From: DATKRB01 sp036501425
Lineage (GTDB): Bacteria > Actinomycetota > Acidimicrobiia > Acidimicrobiales > RAAP-2
Assembly (NCBI GenBank): GCA_036501425.1
Contig: DASYAI010000022.1
Coordinates: 1-20,849, forward strand
Reading direction: 5' to 3'
Length of the DNA: 20,849 nt
A program made the position numbers and the translations under genes. Numbering within the stretch: the first letter of the stretch is position 1; each line of letters opens with the position of its first letter. The notes beneath the pieces are model-generated. The model was not told where the DNA came from, made no database searches, and saw only the letters and a program-made list of their open reading frames with translations. Positions 1-8,312 of the stretch are shown here, in pieces.

Positions 1-1
1 C

Positions 2-895
2 GAGCTGCTGGGGCGTTCGGCCGCCACCGGCGCCGCCACGCTGGTCGGTCTCGACTTCTCGTTCGGCTACCCGGCGGGCTTCGCCGAGGTCGTCGATCCC
101 CGGCCGCGGCGGGGACCGGGGGAATCGGTCGGACCGGGGGCACAGGTCGGGCCGCCGTGGCGACGGACCTGGAGGGTGCTCGGCGACCTCGTCGACGACC
201 GGCCCGACAACGAGAACAACCGGTTCGCCGTGGCCAACGAGCTCAACCGCCGATCGGGCACCCGGTTGTTCTGGGGCCGCCCGGCGTCGGCCCGCTACGA
301 CGACCTGCGCTGGCTCCCGACCACCGACGTCGTCCCCCCGGGGCTGGCGCCGAACCCCTGCGCCGCCCTGCGGCGCTGCGAGCGGGCGGCGGGGCCGGGG
401 ATCTGCTCGAACTTCCAGCTCTTCGGCGGGGTGACCGTGGGCGGCCAGGTGCTCACCGGCATCCCGTGGTTGGCTCGCCTGCTGGCGGCGCTGCCGGGGG
501 CGGTGGTGTGGCCCCTCCAGACCGGCTTCGTGGCCGACCCGCTGGCCGGGGCCCCACCGGGACGGCGGGCCGGTGGGGCGGCCCGGGTGGTGTTCGTCGA
601 GCTGTGGCCGAGCCTCTTCGGACCCCCCGACCCCCGGGGGTCGGTGCGCGACGAGGGCCAGGTGCTGACGGCGCTAGGCGCGTGTGCCCGGCAGGACGCC
701 GCCGGGTGGGCGGCGTGGTTCGACCCGGTCTCCCCCGGGGGGTCGTCCGCACTCCCGGCTCGGGTGGTGGCCCAGGTCTCGGCCCGGATGTCGGCCCAGG
801 CCGTGGTTCGGCACGCCGGCCGGCACGCCGAGGTCCCCGCCCCGGTCCTCGACGAGGAGGGGTGGATCCTCGGCGTCCCATTGGCGCCGGGCTGA
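2..895 (+). CDS. unknown protein, 5'-truncated (DUF429/RNase H-like motif possible)
   Basis: An open frame runs from the left edge to a TGA at 893-895, so the true start lies outside the window. The first visible residues include LVGLDFSFGYPAGF. This resembles the first Asp-containing strand of RNase H-fold proteins such as the DUF429 group (hydrophobic strand, Asp, then FG-P), but that link is from memory and weak. Later segments are rich in Trp, Pro and Arg (RLFWGR, WLPTTDVVPPGL, VFVELWPSLF) and look like a folded soluble protein, with no membrane segment or signal visible. The frame continues past internal GTG/ATG codons near 169-180 with sensible residues before them, so those are probably not starts. 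It is followed 100 bases later by the ThpR gene on the same strand. I do not know its function. Confidence 0.6.
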   Translation, partial: ELLGRSAATGAATLVGLDFSFGYPAGFAEVVDPRPRRGPGESVGPGAQVGPPWRRTWRVLGDLVDDRPDNENNRFAVANELNRRSGTRLFWGRPASARYDDLRWLPTTDVVPPGLAPNPCAALRRCERAAGPGICSNFQLFGGVTVGGQVLTGIPWLARLLAALPGAVVWPLQTGFVADPLAGAPPGRRAGGAARVVFVELWPSLFGPPDPRGSVRDEGQVLTALGACARQDAAGWAAWFDPVSPGGSSALPARVVAQVSARMSAQAVVRHAGRHAEVPAPVLDEEGWILGVPLAPG

Positions 896-995
896 TCGGG
901 CGCTCCCCGCCCCCGTCCCACCGCCCGCGGTCCCCGCGACTCCCCGATTCGCGTCCCGCGGCCCTCGCGGCTCCGGGGGTGCGTCACACTGCGGC

Positions 996-1619
996 GTGCG
1001 CCTCTTTGCCGCCGTCTGGCCGCCGGCGGCGGTGCGCAGCAGCCTGGCGGCCGCCCTCGACGCCGCGCGCCGCGACGACCCGATGGTGTCGGCCTGGGGG
1101 GACGTCCGCTGGGTCTCGTCCGAGCGGTGGCACGTGACCATCGGGTTCTTCGGCGAGATCCCCGACCCCGAGCACGGCGCCCTTAGGGCGTCGCTGGGGC
1201 GGGCCGTCCGGTCGCTGGCCGCCCCGCCGGTGGCGGTGGTCGGGGAGCACATCGTGCTCCTCGGGCCCCGGGTGCTCCACCTCGAGGTGGACGGGCTCGC
1301 CCCGCTGGCCCGGGCCGTCCGGCGCGAGGCCGGCCCCTGGCGGCGCGACGAGCACCCCGGCTTCCGGGGCCATCTCACCTTGGGCCGGCTGGCCGGTGGT
1401 GGCCGCCCCGTCGGGCCGGGTGGGCCGGAGGCCGGGGGCGAACCCGAGCCGCGGGCCCGACCGGGGCGGCGCCCCTTGCCGGCCGGCCTGCCGCGGCCGC
1501 TGGGCCCGCTGCCGGAGCGGCGCTGGGGGGTCGAGGAGCTCCACCTCGTGGCCTCCTGGCCCGACGGGGCCGGCCCCCGCTACGAGGTGGTGGCCACCTA
1601 CCGGGTGGGTGCGCCGTGA
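996..1619 (+). CDS. thpR: RNA 2',3'-cyclic phosphodiesterase (2H family)
   Basis: This 207-aa protein belongs to the LigT/ThpR 2H phosphoesterases, which open 2',3'-cyclic phosphates on RNA ends in the cytoplasm. It starts RLFAAVWPP, the usual first strand of the family (RLFxAxxPP). The two signature H-x-T motifs are H46-V-T48 (in WHVTIGFFG) and H126-L-T128 (in GHLTLGR), with the expected separation of about 80 residues. The GTG at 996 is chosen because the conserved strand begins right after it and the frame upstream is Arg/Pro-rich shadow sequence. There is no obvious Shine-Dalgarno. A Pro/Arg/Gly-rich insert (about residues 136-170) lengthens the C-terminal half. In many genomes the family is found near recA/cinA, and recA follows here. 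Both catalytic motifs are intact. Confidence 0.85.
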   Translation: MRLFAAVWPPAAVRSSLAAALDAARRDDPMVSAWGDVRWVSSERWHVTIGFFGEIPDPEHGALRASLGRAVRSLAAPPVAVVGEHIVLLGPRVLHLEVDGLAPLARAVRREAGPWRRDEHPGFRGHLTLGRLAGGGRPVGPGGPEAGGEPEPRARPGRRPLPAGLPRPLGPLPERRWGVEELHLVASWPDGAGPRYEVVATYRVGAP

Positions 1620-1640
1620 CCGGTTCGGAGCATCCCGGTG

Positions 1641-1654
1641 CGAACAGGCGTTCG
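1641..1654. promoter_or_regulatory. LexA (SOS) box upstream of recA
   Basis: CGAACAGGCGTTCG is a perfect inverted repeat (CGAAC-4 nt-GTTCG). It matches the actinobacterial/Gram-positive LexA operator GAAC-N4-GTTC. It lies 148 bases before the recA start and directly before a TAATGT hexamer (1659-1664) that could be the -10 element. LexA bound here would block the promoter until DNA damage. Confidence 0.85.
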
Positions 1655-1802
1655 CCGGTAATGTGCGGAGAGCGGAGGCCGACGCCGGTGGCCGTCGGTC
1701 CCGTGCCGGGCCTGAGACGGACGGCTGACACACCCGCTTCATAAGGTCGCTCGAAGCACCGACAGACCGCGATCGTGAGATCAGGACACGAGGGAGACAG
1801 GA

Positions 1803-2834
<1,032 letters not shown>

Positions 2835-2843
<9 letters not shown>

Positions 2844-2879
2844 CGCCCGATCGACTGACGCCCGATCGACTGCAGCCCA
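2835..2879. repeat. three 15-bp tandem repeats across the recA stop codon
   Basis: ATCGACTGACGCCCG occurs at 2835-2849 and is repeated exactly at 2850-2864. A degenerate third copy begins ATCGACTGCAGCCC at 2865. The first unit includes the last Ile-Asp codons and the TGA of recA, so the duplication arose by slippage at the gene end. Both extra units carry further in-phase TGA codons. Confidence 0.8.
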
Positions 2880-2906
2880 GTCGGCGCCGGCCGCTGATCG
2901 GGCTGC
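2872..2906 (+). terminator. possible recA terminator hairpin
   Basis: GCAGCCC (2872-2878) pairs perfectly with GGGCTGC (2900-2906) around a 21-nt GC-rich loop, 29 bases after the recA stop. There is no T-tract, and the long loop makes the call weak. Confidence 0.3.
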
Positions 2907-2941
2907 ACCGCCGGCACGCCTTCGAGCCCGCCCGCCGGCAC

Positions 2942-2947
2942 TAGCGT
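2942..2947 (+). promoter_or_regulatory. -10 element TAGCGT, leaderless promoter for the acyltransferase
   Basis: TAGCGT fits the TANNNT actinobacterial -10 and sits 7 nt before the GTG at 2955. No Shine-Dalgarno is present, which suggests transcription begins at or next to the start codon. No good -35 was found. Confidence 0.5.
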
Positions 2948-2954
2948 CGCCGGG

Positions 2955-3614
2955 GTGAGTGGGCGCCCACTGCACCGGTGGTGGCGGAGCGTGGGGGCCG
3001 AGGTGCTCCATCGCGGCCGGGCGTGGGGCGCCGAGCTCGGGGCCATCGGGCCCGACGACGCCCGGGGCCGTCGCTTCGGGTCCTTCGGGCCGGGCAGCTG
3101 CCTGGTCTTCCCCCAGGGCTCCATCTACAACGAGCGGTACATCCACATCGGCTCGGGCACGATCGTTGGGCCGGGGACCTCCCTGAGCGCCGGCATGGCC
3201 CCGGGCCAGGTGATGGCCTCGGACCCGGTCGTGCGGATCGGCGACCGCTGCGTGATCGGCCGGGGCTCCCACGTGGTCGGGCACTGGAGCATCGAGATCG
3301 GCGACGACGTCCAGACCGGCCCCTACGTGTACATCACCGACCAGAACCACACCTATGCCGACGTGACCGAGCCGATCGGTCGCCAATGGCCGGTCGAGGC
3401 GGCGGTGCGGATCGGTTCGGGGAGCTGGCTGGGTGCCCACGCGGTAGTGCTCCCGGGCGCCGATGTCGGCGAGCACGTGGTGGTGGCTGCCGGAGCGGTG
3501 GTCCGCGGCACGGTGGACGATCGGTGCGTGGTGGCCGGGGTGCCCGCCAAGGTGATCCGGCGCTGGGACCCCGAGGAGGGCTGGCAGCCCGAGGGCGACC
3601 TCTCGGCGCGCTGA
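2955..3614 (+). CDS. hexapeptide-repeat (left-handed beta-helix) acyltransferase
   Basis: This 219-aa protein resembles the WbbJ/maltose O-acetyltransferase-like group (COG0110), which moves an acyl group from acyl-CoA or acyl-ACP to a sugar or other alcohol/amine. From about residue 57 it shows repeated [IV]-G-x-x hexapeptides (IHIGSGTIVGPG, VRIGDRCVIGRG, IEIGDDVQTGPY, VRIGSGSWLGAHAVVLPGADVGEHVVVAAGAVV). The typical loop DQNHTY has the probable catalytic His132. It ends with the family's closing strand, VAGVPAKVIRRW. The N-terminal 55 residues are a helical extension (HRWWRSVGAEVLHRGRAWGAEL). Start: the GTG at 2955 lies 7 nt after a TAGCGT hexamer. It is downstream of recA but separately promoted. 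The acceptor cannot be told from sequence; cell-surface glycan or lipid modification is the usual role. Confidence 0.85.
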   Translation: MSGRPLHRWWRSVGAEVLHRGRAWGAELGAIGPDDARGRRFGSFGPGSCLVFPQGSIYNERYIHIGSGTIVGPGTSLSAGMAPGQVMASDPVVRIGDRCVIGRGSHVVGHWSIEIGDDVQTGPYVYITDQNHTYADVTEPIGRQWPVEAAVRIGSGSWLGAHAVVLPGADVGEHVVVAAGAVVRGTVDDRCVVAGVPAKVIRRWDPEEGWQPEGDLSAR

Positions 3615-3617
3615 GCC

Positions 3618-3644
3618 GCGCCGGCCTTCCAATCAGTCCGGCGC
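3618..3644 (+). terminator. hairpin after the acyltransferase
   Basis: GCGCCGG (3618-3624) and CCGGCGC (3638-3644) form a perfect 7-bp GC stem with a 13-nt loop, starting 4 bases after the stop codon and before the serB promoter. No T-run follows, as is common for high-GC terminators. Confidence 0.45.
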
Positions 3645-3660
3645 CGTCGCCGGCGTCCAA

Positions 3661-3666
3661 TACGGT
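3661..3666 (+). promoter_or_regulatory. -10 element TACGGT, leaderless promoter for serB
   Basis: TACGGT lies 9 nt before the serB ATG and no Shine-Dalgarno is seen between them. This fits a leaderless transcript. Confidence 0.5.
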
Positions 3667-3675
3667 GGGGACCGC

Positions 3676-4902
3676 ATGCGACCCTCGCCCTCGCTCCTCG
3701 TCACGGTGATCGGGCAGGACTCCCCGGGGGTCGCCGCTGCGCTCTTCGAGGCGCTCGAGCCGCTCGGGATGCCGGTGCTCGACGTGGAGCAGGTGGAGGT
3801 TCACGGCCGCCTGCTGCTGTGCGTCGAGCTGGGCGGTTCGGCCGGGGACGTCGACCGGGTCACCGCCGCCCTGGGGGCATCCCCGCTCCTCGGCCGGCCG
3901 GAGCTGAGCTTCTCGGTGGCCCCGGTCACCCCGGTCGACCCGGATGCCGACGGGCGGGGCGGCCCCGACGGCGACCGCTCGTTGGTGACGGTGCTGGCCA
4001 CCCGGCTCGGCGCCCGGACGCTGGGCGCCCTGTTCGGCTGCCTGGCCGGCGCCGGCGCCAACGTGGAGCGGATCGTCCGCCTGGCCGACTACCCGGTGAC
4101 CAGTTACGAGCTGACGGTGTCCGGCGGCAGGCCCGATGAGCTCCGGCGCCGCCTCAGCCTTCAGGCGGCGGCGCTGGGGGTCGACGTAGCCGTCCAGCGG
4201 GTGGGGCTGCACCGCCGGGCCCGCCACCTGATCGTGCTCGACGCCGACTCGACCCTGCTGCAGGGTGAGGTCATCGACCTGCTCGCCGCCCGGACCGGCC
4301 ACGCTGAGGAGGTGGCCAGCATCACCGCGGCCGCGATGTCCGGCGAGCTCGACTTCACCCAGGCGTTGCTCCAACGCGTGGCGCTGCTCGCCGGGGTGGG
4401 GACCGAGCTGCTCGACCTCGTCCGGCGGGACCTGCGGCTCACCCCCGGGGCCCGCACGCTGGTGCGCACCCTGCGCCGGCTCGGCTACGTGACGGCCGTG
4501 GTGAGCGGGGGCTTCGAGCAGGTGATCGAGGGCCTGGTGGCCGAGGTGGGCATTGACCACCTGGCCGCCAACCGGCTCGAGATCGTCGCGGGTCGGCTCA
4601 CCGGTCGCCTCGAGGGGCCGATCCTGGACCGGGCGGGCAAGGCCCGGGCGCTCGAGCGGTTCGCCCAGACGGCCGGCGTCCCGTTGGCCCAGACCATCGC
4701 GGTGGGCGACGGTGCCAACGATCTGGACATGCTGGCCGTGGCCGGTCTCGGGATCGCCTTCAACGCCAAGCCGGTGGTGCGCGACGCGGCCGACACGTCG
4801 CTCAACGTGCCGTACCTCGACGCCATCCTGTTCCTGCTCGGCCTGGCCCGGCGCGACATCGAGGCGGCGGACCGCGAGGAGCTCGCGGCACCCGGTGCCT
4901 GA
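3676..4902 (+). CDS. serB: phosphoserine phosphatase with N-terminal ACT domains
   Basis: SerB removes phosphate from O-phosphoserine in the last step of serine synthesis (cytoplasmic, Mg2+-dependent HAD superfamily). The 408-aa length matches the long actinobacterial SerB2 type. Residues about 1-90 form one ACT-like region (LLVTVIGQDSPGVAAALFEALEP). Residues about 103-180 form a second (LVTVLATRLGARTLGALFGCLAGAGANVERI). The HAD domain follows, with motif I DADST (nucleophile D189, acid/base D191), motif II S277 in VVSGGF, motif III K322 and motif IV GDGANDLDM (D345, D349). All catalytic residues are intact. ACT domains usually confer amino acid feedback. The ATG at 3676 is chosen because the ACT strand begins right after it and a TACGGT hexamer sits 9 nt upstream. 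It is monocistronic between two separately promoted genes. Confidence 0.93.
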   Translation: MRPSPSLLVTVIGQDSPGVAAALFEALEPLGMPVLDVEQVEVHGRLLLCVELGGSAGDVDRVTAALGASPLLGRPELSFSVAPVTPVDPDADGRGGPDGDRSLVTVLATRLGARTLGALFGCLAGAGANVERIVRLADYPVTSYELTVSGGRPDELRRRLSLQAAALGVDVAVQRVGLHRRARHLIVLDADSTLLQGEVIDLLAARTGHAEEVASITAAAMSGELDFTQALLQRVALLAGVGTELLDLVRRDLRLTPGARTLVRTLRRLGYVTAVVSGGFEQVIEGLVAEVGIDHLAANRLEIVAGRLTGRLEGPILDRAGKARALERFAQTAGVPLAQTIAVGDGANDLDMLAVAGLGIAFNAKPVVRDAADTSLNVPYLDAILFLLGLARRDIEAADREELAAPGA

Positions 4903-4950
4903 CGCCCGCTCCGCCGTTCCCCGATCCGCCCGTTGGCGGGCTGCCGCCGA

Positions 4951-4956
4951 TACGCT
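4951..4956 (+). promoter_or_regulatory. -10 element TACGCT, leaderless promoter for small ORF
   Basis: TACGCT lies 7 nt upstream of GTG 4964, with the same geometry as at 2942 and 3661. It is the main support for that small gene being real. Confidence 0.4.
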
Positions 4957-4963
4957 CGGTGCG

Positions 4964-5167
4964 GTGCACGGCGCCTCCCGACACACCGAGTGGCCCGACC
5001 GTTCGGAGGTCTTCGCCGACACGGCGAGGGTGGACCTCTTCGACGATCCGAGCTGGGAGAACAACGCCGGCCACCCACCGCGCCGGGTCCGTCACGGCGC
5101 CCATCGCCGCCACCGACGCCGATGGTCGCTCGGGCGGCTCCGGCGTTCGGCCGACCGTCCGCGCTGA
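4964..5167 (+). CDS. small basic hypothetical protein (67 aa)
   Basis: GTG 4964 opens a 67-residue frame. The first half is mixed and acidic (TEWPDRSEVFADTARVDLFDDPSWENN), and the C-terminal half is very rich in Arg and His (PPRRVRHGAHRRHRRRWSLGRLRRS). The contrast between an acidic, aromatic N-terminal half and a basic tail suggests a nucleic-acid- or ribosome-associated small protein, but I recognise no family. Support comes from the TACGCT -10 hexamer 7 nt upstream, from its place in an otherwise gene-free 270-base gap after serB, and from the end only 9 bases from the convergent citrate-synthase gene. A long out-of-frame reading of serB runs into the same frame upstream but is not coding. 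It could be spurious. Confidence 0.5.
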   Translation: MHGASRHTEWPDRSEVFADTARVDLFDDPSWENNAGHPPRRVRHGAHRRHRRRWSLGRLRRSADRPR

Positions 5168-5176
5168 GCCCGGTTC

Positions 5177-6400
5177 CTAACCCGGCGGGAGGCCGGTGTA
5201 GACGGCCCGGGTCCGGAAGCGCAGCCGGTACCGGTACTCCTCGGTGGCGTGGGCGAGCCAGCCGGCCACCCGGGCGATGGTGAAGATCAGCTCGCCCGCA
5301 TCGTCGATCATGTCGTAGCGCGCCCCCAGCGCGGCCAGCGCGAAGTCGACGTTCGGGAACGCCAGCCCACGCTGGCGCACGGTGGCGACCAGCGCCGTCG
5401 CCGGCGCGTCGGGACGGGGCTCGGGGTCGAGCAGGCCGAGGAGCACCTCGGCGCGCGGATCGACCCCCAGGTAGACCCGGTGCCCGAAGCCGGGGACGGC
5501 CTGCTCGTCGCGCAGGCGGTCGCCGATGGCTCGGGCGGGCGAGACGGCCGAGCCCGGGCCCGCGGCGCCGGTCACTTCGCCGATCAACTGGCGCGCCGCC
5601 CGGCTGGCGCCGCCGTGGAGCGGCCCGCCGAGCGCCGCCATCCCGGCGAGCACGACGAGATAGGGATCGGCCCAGGTCGACGCGGCCACCCGGGCGGCCA
5701 GCGTCGAGGCGGCCAGCTCGTGGTCGGCCAGCAGGACGAGGGCCGCGTCGAGCAGGCGGACCGCCTCGCCGGTCGCCCGGCGGGCCGAGAGGCGGGGCCA
5801 CAGCTGCCGGGCGATCGACGCGCCGGGCGGGGCGTCGCGCTGGCCGTGGGCGACCGGCACCGTCCGCACGAGCGTGGTGATCAACCCTTGGGCGGCCAGC
5901 GCCACCGCGGCGGGGCGTCGGTCGTCGCGCAACGGGTCGGTGTGGCGGACCGCTGCCACCACGGCGCGGAGCCGATCGGTCACCGGCTGGTCGGCGAGCG
6001 ACCCGGCGACCCGGTCGGCCACCGCCAGCATCTCGGGGGGCGCCTCGAACGCGGGGTGCGCCCGTTCGCCGGTCCAGAGCCAGTGGGCGACCTCCTCGAA
6101 GGTCGCACCCCGGGCGACGGCGTCGGCGACGTCCCACCCCCGGTAGTAGAGGTGCCCGGTGGGATCGAGGAGGGTCAGGTCGGTCTGCACCAGCACCTCC
6201 AGGCCGCCGGCCCGGCCACCGGCTCGCTGGCGGCTGGCCAGCTGCTCCACGTCGGCTCGCAGGAAGCGGCTCCGACGTGAGCCGGGGACCCGCTCGCTGC
6301 GCACCGCCCCCCGGCTCACGTAGGCGTAGAGCGTCTCGGGCTTGACCCCCAGGCGGGCCGCCGCCGCCTCGGAGGTGAGCCACTCGTCGCCGGGCGCCAT
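5177..6400 (-). CDS. citrate synthase-family protein with N-terminal helix-turn-helix
   Basis: Citrate synthases condense acetyl-CoA (or propionyl-CoA) with oxaloacetate. This 407-aa version begins with a MerR/excisionase-like DNA-binding fold (residues about 7-60: LTSEAAAARLGVKPETLYAYVSRG, then a wing RSRFLRADVEQL). It continues into a full citrate synthase domain (YYRGWDVADAV; VPGFGHRVY). The catalytic triad is present: H227 in ADHELAAST, H262 in GGPLHGG and D352 in NVDF. The ATG at 6400 is preferred over ATG 6412 or TTG 6439 because a near-consensus TATGAT -10 lies 7 nt before it. HTH-fused citrate synthases are known in Actinobacteria, often next to a second citrate synthase gene, as here (divergent, 117 bases apart). 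The HTH may bind the intervening TTGA-repeat region. Whether it is enzyme, regulator or both is unknown. Confidence 0.88.
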   Translation of the reverse strand: MAPGDEWLTSEAAAARLGVKPETLYAYVSRGAVRSERVPGSRRSRFLRADVEQLASRQRAGGRAGGLEVLVQTDLTLLDPTGHLYYRGWDVADAVARGATFEEVAHWLWTGERAHPAFEAPPEMLAVADRVAGSLADQPVTDRLRAVVAAVRHTDPLRDDRRPAAVALAAQGLITTLVRTVPVAHGQRDAPPGASIARQLWPRLSARRATGEAVRLLDAALVLLADHELAASTLAARVAASTWADPYLVVLAGMAALGGPLHGGASRAARQLIGEVTGAAGPGSAVSPARAIGDRLRDEQAVPGFGHRVYLGVDPRAEVLLGLLDPEPRPDAPATALVATVRQRGLAFPNVDFALAALGARYDMIDDAGELIFTIARVAGWLAHATEEYRYRLRFRTRAVYTGLPPG

Positions 6401-6407
6401 TGCCCCG

Positions 6408-6413
6408 ATCATA
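6408..6413 (-). promoter_or_regulatory. -10 element TATGAT for the HTH-citrate synthase
   Basis: Read on the minus strand, TATGAT differs from the TATAAT consensus by one base and ends 7 nt before ATG 6400. This supports that start and a leaderless mRNA. Confidence 0.55.
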
Positions 6414-6414
6414 C

Positions 6415-6465
6415 ATTGACGGTCTCTATATTGATCCAATAAACATTGATAAAATCAATCTTGAC
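6415..6465. promoter_or_regulatory. AT-rich divergent operator with 15-bp-phased TTGA repeats
   Basis: The 50 bases 6411-6460 hold only 14 G/C (28%) in an otherwise very GC-rich region. TTGA-containing hexamers recur at exactly 15-bp steps: ATTGAC (6415), ATTGAT (6430), ATTGAT (6445) and CTTGAC (6460). Two are half of inverted repeats: ATTG-ATC-CAAT (6430-6440) and the perfect palindrome ATTGAT-AAA-ATCAAT (6445-6459). TTGACA at 6461-6466 could serve as the -35 of the rightward gene, although the matching -10 (TCCCAT, 6485-6490) is poor. The arrangement fits an operator for a dimeric HTH protein shared by both citrate synthase genes. Confidence 0.6.
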
Positions 6466-6517
6466 AATGTGGCGGGACACGCGGTCCCATTGGGGGAAAC
6501 GACCAGGAGGCAACCCC

Positions 6518-7723
6518 ATGAGCGCTCCCGCCCCGACGACCACCACCACTGCCGCAACCGCCACTGCCGCGACCACCGACGCTGCCCCCGGGCCGCTGGC
6601 GGTCCCGCCCGGACTGAAGGGGGTCGTCGTCGCCGAGACCGCCCTGGGCGACGTGCAAGGCGAAGCCGGCTTCTACCACTACCGGCAATACCCGGCGCCC
6701 GAGCTGGCCGCCAAGCGGACGTTCGAGGACGTGTGGCGGCTGCTGGTCGACGGCGCCCTGCCCACCCCGGCCGAGCGCCGGGCGTTCGAGGCCGAGGTGA
6801 CGCCGCTGCGCACCGTGCCCGCAGCGATGCTCGACGTCGTCCCCGGGATCGCCCGGGGGAGCCGCAACCCGATGACCGCGCTGCGCACCCTGGTGTCCCA
6901 TCTGGCCGACGTCGAGGGACTACCGCCGTCGATCGACGTGGGTCCCGACCGCCTGCGGGCCGACGCCTTGCGTCTCGGCGCGGTGGTGCCGACCCTCATC
7001 GCCGCCGTGCACCGGGTGCGCCAGGGGCGGGATCCGGTCCCACCCCGACCCGACCTCGGGCACGCCGCGAACTACCTGTTCATGCTGGAGGGCACCGAGC
7101 CCGACGCGCCCCGGGCGCGGGCGCTTGAGCAGTACCTCATCCTGGCCGTCGACCACGGCTTCAACGCCTCGACGTTCGTCGCCCGGGCGGTGGTGTCGAC
7201 CGGTGCCGATCTGGGTGCGGCGGTGGTCGCGGCGCTGGGGTCGCTGTCGGGTCCCCTGCACGGGGGCTCACCGAGTCGCGCCCTCGACACGCTGGAGGCG
7301 ATCGGGTCGCCCGAACGCACCGCGGACTGGGTGCGCGCCGCGGTGGGCGGCGGCCAGCGGATCATGGGCTTCGGCCACCCCGTCTACCGCACCGCCGATC
7401 CGCGCTCGGTCATGCTGCGGGGCGTGGGCGAGCGGCTGGGCGGGGATCGGATCGAGTTCGCCAAGCTCGTCGAGCTTGAAGTCGAGCGGACACTGGGCGA
7501 GCTGAAGCCGGGGCGCGAGCTGCGGGCCAACATCGAGTGGTACGCGGCGGTGGTGATGGAGCGGTGCGGCCTGCCCCGCGACCTGTTCACCCCCACCTTC
7601 GCCGCCAGCCGGGTGGTGGGATGGTGCGCCCAGGCGCTCGAGCAGGCCGCCGACAACCACATCATCCGGCCCAGCTCCCGCTACGTCGGACCGCCGGCGC
7701 CCCAGCCGGTCCCCGAGGTCTGA
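6518..7723 (+). CDS. citrate/2-methylcitrate synthase, CitA-like
   Basis: This 401-aa citrate synthase-fold enzyme should condense acetyl-CoA or propionyl-CoA with oxaloacetate. The ATG at 6518 follows a perfect AGGAGG ribosome-binding site (6505-6510). The first ~25 residues are a low-complexity Ala/Thr/Pro leader. The domain then shows H213 in DHGFNAST, H248 in GPLHGG and FGHPVY with H287. The expected catalytic Asp position is Glu340 (ANIEWY instead of the usual NVDFY). A Glu here also occurs, as I recall, in actinobacterial CitA-type enzymes (NVEFW), so the protein is probably active and of that branch. The C-terminal IIRPSSRYVGP is typical. It is divergent from the HTH-fused paralogue and probably co-regulated through the shared AT-rich spacer. 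The methylcitrate role is possible but not shown by sequence. Confidence 0.88.
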   Translation: MSAPAPTTTTTAATATAATTDAAPGPLAVPPGLKGVVVAETALGDVQGEAGFYHYRQYPAPELAAKRTFEDVWRLLVDGALPTPAERRAFEAEVTPLRTVPAAMLDVVPGIARGSRNPMTALRTLVSHLADVEGLPPSIDVGPDRLRADALRLGAVVPTLIAAVHRVRQGRDPVPPRPDLGHAANYLFMLEGTEPDAPRARALEQYLILAVDHGFNASTFVARAVVSTGADLGAAVVAALGSLSGPLHGGSPSRALDTLEAIGSPERTADWVRAAVGGGQRIMGFGHPVYRTADPRSVMLRGVGERLGGDRIEFAKLVELEVERTLGELKPGRELRANIEWYAAVVMERCGLPRDLFTPTFAASRVVGWCAQALEQAADNHIIRPSSRYVGPPAPQPVPEV

Positions 7724-7868
7724 GGCCCCAGCCGGTCGCTGAGCTGAGGCCCGAGGCTGAGGCGCCTCCGGTCCCCGAGCGAGGTTCACCGCCCGAAGAA
7801 CCGGGACGCACCTCGCCGGTGCCGCCGGTCGTGGGGGATTCCCCCGGTACGTCCGGCCCGGGTCGGGT

Positions 7869-8252
7869 ATGGGTCTGGGCATGCCTACACCAGGACGAGC
7901 CGGTCGTGATGCCGATTGGACGGACACCGAGAGCGAGGGCCTCGAGGCGACCGAGGACCAGCCGCCCGGCATCGACGACGAGACGGCAGAGGAAGGCACG
8001 GCACCACCCCGAGACCATCCCCTCGGGGTCGAGGAGTGGGGAGTCACCGCGCTCGAGCAGGCGGCGCCCGAGACGCTCGAGGAGCGGGTACGGCGCGAGC
8101 GCCCCGATCTCCCCCAGGAGGCCCCCGAGGACCCCGACGGTCGACTGGCCGTCGGGGCCGACGACGCCGATCCGTTGGACGCTGGGGAGTGGACCGAGGA
8201 CGCCGCCGGGCTCTCGGCGGAGGAGGCAGCTGTCCACATCGTCGAGCCGTAG
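7869..8252 (+). CDS. DUF5709-like acidic hypothetical protein
   Basis: This 127-aa protein is highly acidic and Pro-rich, with no hydrophobic core or signal peptide. It is probably largely disordered and cytoplasmic. The order of motifs (DTESEGLEATEDQPPG, LEERVRRERPD, GRLAVGADDADPLD, LSAEEAAVHIVEP) matches, as I remember it, the actinobacterial DUF5709 family, which ends with an SAEEAAxHxxE motif. No function is known for the family. Two starts are possible: ATG 7869 (MGLG) or ATG 7881 (MPTPG). There is no clear ribosome-binding site for either. It converges with the aldo/keto reductase gene at 8367, with a strong hairpin between them. Confidence 0.7.
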   Translation: MGLGMPTPGRAGRDADWTDTESEGLEATEDQPPGIDDETAEEGTAPPRDHPLGVEEWGVTALEQAAPETLEERVRRERPDLPQEAPEDPDGRLAVGADDADPLDAGEWTEDAAGLSAEEAAVHIVEP

Positions 8253-8312
8253 GCCAGGCGTTCGCCGGGCCTCACCCGGCCGGCCGATCGGTCCGTCCTC
8301 GGTTGCTCGCCC

